From Streptomyces clavuligerus (GTDB lineage Bacteria > Actinomycetota > Actinomycetes > Streptomycetales > Streptomycetaceae): DNA of 64,000 nucleotides. The notes under the pieces were generated by a model. The model had not been told where the DNA came from and made no database searches. It saw only the letters and a program-made list of their open reading frames with translations. Positions 61,309 to 64,000 of this stretch are shown here, one piece after another. Both the position numbers and the translations under genes were made by a program. Within the stretch, counting starts at the first letter, position 1, and each line of letters begins with the position of its first letter. The stretch lies in the NCBI RefSeq assembly GCF_005519465.1, contig NZ_CP027858.1:2108001-2172000 (forward strand), given 5' to 3'.

Positions 61309-62349
61309 TCACGCGCCGGACGCAGAACCCGGGTGGGCGGAGGCGGAACCGGCGGCGACGGCCTCGGCCCGCTCCACCAGCGCGGCGGCCTCGGCGCGCA
61401 GATCGCGGCGCAGCTCCTTCGGCAGCGAGAAGGTGATCGACTCCTCGGCCGCCTTCACCAGCTCGACGTCCTGGAAGCCGCGCTGCGACAGCCACTCCAG
61501 CACCCCCTCGACCAGGATCTCCGGGACGGAGGCGCCCGAGGTCAGACCGACCGTGGCGACGCCCTCCAGCCATGCCTCGTCGATCTCCTCGGCGAAGTCG
61601 ACCAAGTGGGCGTCACGGGCACCGGCGCCGAGGGCCACCTCGACCAGCCGGACCGAGTTGGACGAGTTCTTGGAGCCGACCACGATCACCAGATCGGCGT
61701 CGGCGCCCATCTGCTTGACCGCCGTCTGGCGGTTCTGGGTGGCGTAGCAGATGTCGTCGCTGGGCGGCGAGATGAGCTGCGGGAACTTCTCCTTCAGCCG
61801 GTCCACGGTCTCCATCGTCTCGTCGACGGAGAGCGTGGTCTGCGAGAGCCAGACCACCTTCGACTCGTCCCGGACCTCGACCTTGTCCACGTCGTCGGGG
61901 CCGTCGACCAGGGTGATGTGGTCGGGGGCCTCGCCGGAGGTGCCGATGACCTCCTCGTGGCCCTCGTGGCCGATCAGCAGGATGTCGTAGTCCTCGTTGG
62001 CGAACCGGACGGCCTCCTTGTGGACCTTGGTCACCAGGGGGCAGGTCGCGTCGATGGTGGCGAGCTTGCGCCGGGCGGCCTCCTCGTGGACGACCGGGGC
62101 CACGCCGTGCGCGGAGAACATGACGATCGAGCCCTCGGGGACCTCGGCCGTCTTGTCGACGAAGACGGCGCCCTTCCGCTCCAGCGTCTGGACGACGTAC
62201 TTGTTGTGCACGATCTCGTGCCGGACGTAGACCGGCGCGCCGTACTGCTCCAGCGCCTTCTCGACGGCGATCACGGCACGGTCCACGCCCGCGCAGTAAC
62301 CACGGGGGGCGGCGAGCAGGACGCGACGGGCAGCAGGCGTAGCAGTCAT
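61309..62349 (-). CDS. ispH: 4-hydroxy-3-methylbut-2-enyl diphosphate reductase
   Basis: The 346-residue enzyme carries the three cluster cysteines C19 (PRGYCAG), C103 ([11 protein letters not shown]) and C201 (CYATQNRQ), plus the family residues [10 protein letters not shown] and EEVIGTSGE. It makes IPP/DMAPP in the non-mevalonate isoprenoid pathway through a [4Fe-4S] cluster. The Ala/Gly/Ser tail is variable. Divergent from the amino-acid permease gene. Confidence 0.96.
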   Translation of the reverse strand: MTATPAARRVLLAAPRGYCAGVDRAVIAVEKALEQYGAPVYVRHEIVHNKYVVQTLERKGAVFVDKTAEVPEGSIVMFSAHGVAPVVHEEAARRKLATIDATCPLVTKVHKEAVRFANEDYDILLIGHEGHEEVIGTSGEAPDHITLVDGPDDVDKVEVRDESKVVWLSQTTLSVDETMETVDRLKEKFPQLISPPSDDICYATQNRQTAVKQMGADADLVIVVGSKNSSNSVRLVEVALGAGARDAHLVDFAEEIDEAWLEGVATVGLTSGASVPEILVEGVLEWLSQRGFQDVELVKAAEESITFSLPKELRRDLRAEAAALVERAEAVAAGSASAHPGSASGA

Positions 62350-62435
62350 GTCCCCATCGTAAGGCCGTCCAGAAGAGGCGGGAGATCACCCACCGTGGGA
62401 AGACTGAATGTGGTAGCCGACGGACGGAGGGCCGG

Positions 62436-63812
62436 ATGACCACGGACGCGGACCGGGCCGGGGCGGGGCACCCGAAGGACGGCGGCGGCCTGCGGCGCTC
62501 CCTCGGCTTCCGTGATCTGGTGGTCTACGGGCTGCTGTTCATCGCCCCGATGGCCCCGGTCGGCATCTTCGGCGCACTCGACGCGAAATCCCATGGGGCG
62601 GTGGCGCTCGTCTATGTGGTGGCCACGGTCGCCATGGGGTTCACGGCCGTCAGTTACGCCCAGATGGTCCAGGTGGCGCCGCAGGCGGGTTCCGTCTTCG
62701 GCTATGCCCGCAAGGCGCTCGGCGAGGGCCCCGGGTTCATCGCCGGATGGATGGCGCTGCTGGACTACCTCCTCATCCCCGCCGTTGCCTATCTCTTCTC
62801 CGGCATCGCCCTGGAGGCGCTGATTCCGGAGGTGGACCGCTGGGTGTGGACCGGGATCGCCGTGGTGCTGACCACGCTGCTGAACCTCTGGGGGGTGCGG
62901 GCGGCGGCCCGGGTCGGCTTCGCCGTGCTGCTGATGGAGATCGCGGTACTGGTGGTCTTCGTGGTGGCGGCGGTGACCGTGCTGGTGGAGGAGGGGGCGC
63001 GACGGGAGTGGCTCTCGCCGTTCACGGGGGACACCGGCTTCTCGGTGGCGGCGGTGTTCAGCGCCGTGTCGATCGCGGTGCTGTCGTATCTGGGCTTCGA
63101 CGCGATCGTCTCGTTCGCGGAGGAGGTGACGGGGGGCTCGCGGAAGGTGGCCCGGGCGGTGCTGTTCTGCCTGGCGCTGGCGGGGTTGCTCTTCGTGGTG
63201 CAGACCTATCTGGCGGCGCTGCTCCAGCCGGTGTCCTCGGCGGAGCTGGCGGCCCGGCCCCAGGAACAGGGCGCGGCCTTCTACGAGGCGGTCGATGTGT
63301 CGGTCGGGGCCTGGCTGCACGATCTGATCGCGGTGAGCAAGGCGATCGGGGCGGCGTTCGCGGCGCTGGCGGGGCAGGCGGCGGCGGGGCGGCTGGTCTT
63401 CGCGATGGCGCGGGAACGGAGGCTTCCGCATGCGCTGTCCCGGACGGACGCGGGGGTGCCGAGGGTGGCGCTGCTGCTGGCGGCGGGGGTGAACCTGGTG
63501 GCGGCGGTGTGGGCGGCACGCCGGGCGAACGGCCTGGACCAGCTGGTCTCGGTGGTGGACATCGGGGCGCTGACGGCCTTCGTGCTGCTGCATCTGAGTG
63601 TGATCGGGTGGTTCGTGGTCCGCCGGATGGCGGGGCCGCCGCGCTGGGGGCGGCATCTGGTGGTGCCGCTGCTGGGGGTGGCGATCCTGGTCGCGGTGAT
63701 CGTCGAGGCGTCGCTCACGGCCCAGGTGGTGGGGGTGGTCTGGCTGGGCGTGGGGCTGGTGGTGCTCGCGCTGCTGTGGGGGCGGTGGGGGCACCAGGAG
63801 AACCAGCCGTAA
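62436..63812 (+). CDS. APC-superfamily amino-acid permease
   Basis: The 458-residue membrane protein has 12 predicted helices, beginning with SLGFRDLVVYGLLFIAPMAPVGIFG, the first broken helix of APC transporters that holds the substrate amino/carboxyl groups. AGWMALLDYLLIPAVAYLFSG and the Glu-rich SFAEEVTGGSRKVARA loop are family marks. Substrate unknown; similar proteins move neutral or aromatic amino acids, or putrescine. Terminates at 63812; the remaining 188 bases hold no gene that I can support. Confidence 0.9.
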   Translation: MTTDADRAGAGHPKDGGGLRRSLGFRDLVVYGLLFIAPMAPVGIFGALDAKSHGAVALVYVVATVAMGFTAVSYAQMVQVAPQAGSVFGYARKALGEGPGFIAGWMALLDYLLIPAVAYLFSGIALEALIPEVDRWVWTGIAVVLTTLLNLWGVRAAARVGFAVLLMEIAVLVVFVVAAVTVLVEEGARREWLSPFTGDTGFSVAAVFSAVSIAVLSYLGFDAIVSFAEEVTGGSRKVARAVLFCLALAGLLFVVQTYLAALLQPVSSAELAARPQEQGAAFYEAVDVSVGAWLHDLIAVSKAIGAAFAALAGQAAAGRLVFAMARERRLPHALSRTDAGVPRVALLLAAGVNLVAAVWAARRANGLDQLVSVVDIGALTAFVLLHLSVIGWFVVRRMAGPPRWGRHLVVPLLGVAILVAVIVEASLTAQVVGVVWLGVGLVVLALLWGRWGHQENQP

Positions 63813-64000
63813 CCTCCGCAACGGGAAGATCCTTCGGGAGCGGTCCGAGCAGGGGAACGGGCCGGAGGGTCCCGGCGCCGGGACCCGTCCGAGCGGACCG
63901 GGGTCCGCCGCCGGAACGCGCCGGCAGCGCACCGGGGCGGCGCGGGAGCGGGCTCCGGACGGGGCCGGATTGTCGGACCCGGCCGTTACTGTCGTTGCAT

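Noticed and set aside
62346..63932. 528-codon minus-strand frame opposite the amino-acid permease
   Set aside because: Histidine/arginine-rich shadow frame with no motifs; the plus-strand protein has 12 hydrophobic helices.

Overview
The window is about 73% G+C by eye, with codons ending almost always in G or C, many GTG/TTG starts, GTGA/ATGA overlaps and long G+C-rich hairpins. This composition, together with bldK, mycothiol, actinobacterial TatB/HtrA/ECF-sigma and Sdh1-type genes, identifies a Streptomyces (or very close streptomycete) chromosome. The stretch is core housekeeping and developmental DNA. I see no tRNA, rRNA, CRISPR, phage or intact insertion sequence. One short MITE-like element is present.

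Layout. (1) 1-14.2 kb: an ancient actinobacterial block. It holds mrp, a hypothetical gene, tatB, an HtrA-like membrane protease, a zinc-finger anti-sigma, an ECF sigma factor with its own GGAAC/GTT promoter, a divergent O-methyltransferase, a DUF3117 protein, an enoyl-CoA hydratase, tag, a DivIVA-like small protein, a FolP paralogue, a LOG protein and dapE. From memory, the same neighbourhood occurs around sigE/rseA/htrA/tatB/mrp and dapE/LOG/folP2/tag in Mycobacterium tuberculosis. (2) 14.6-26.1 kb: a small secreted protein, a DapC-type aminotransferase, ferredoxin fdxA, a GNAT enzyme, a SirB1/transglutaminase-like protein, a YoaR/VanW-type exported protein with a huge low-complexity tail, mshB with a small membrane partner, a 64-residue membrane protein and an S9 peptidase. 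(3) 26.2-39.8 kb: two complete oligopeptide ABC importers in tandem, separated by a tandem-GNAT protein. The second has the order permease, lipoprotein, permease, ATPase, ATPase of bldKABCDE, the importer needed for aerial mycelium formation in S. coelicolor. About 0.9 kb of apparently non-coding DNA precedes it. (4) 40.6-49.6 kb: typA/bipA, a third oligopeptide-type binding lipoprotein, and a succinate dehydrogenase operon (coiled-coil ORF, sdhC, sdhA, sdhB). (5) 49.8-64 kb: a PAS-PAS-GAF-PP2C-HATPase regulator and a free-standing RsbW-like HATPase, a Nudix hydrolase, a small SPOR-like protein, a GH18 chitinase with a DasR-type dre palindrome inside its promoter, a DUF4190 membrane protein, a DUF4326 protein, a Uma2 protein, ychF, a DUF6542 membrane protein, ppgK, ispH and an APC-family amino-acid permease.

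How the genes work together. The sigma/anti-sigma/HtrA/TatB set is an envelope-stress and export module. dapE and dapC feed lysine and peptidoglycan synthesis. The opp systems, the S9 peptidase and the orphan binding protein form a peptide-uptake theme. The chitinase, sensed through DasR, links N-acetylglucosamine metabolism to development, as bldK links peptide uptake to it.

Most transcription units end in strong inverted repeats, listed below. The least ordinary features are the ~400-residue Ser/Gly/Ala/Asp repeat tail of the HtrA protein, a probable ATT start codon for the O-methyltransferase, the CTAG-flanked MITE at the end of the LOG gene, the bldK leader with a 23-bp tandem repeat and a small ORF, paired stem-loops after the binding-protein genes of both importers, and a glutamate/aspartate-rich insertion within an ABC binding protein. 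I found no clearly new multi-gene system.
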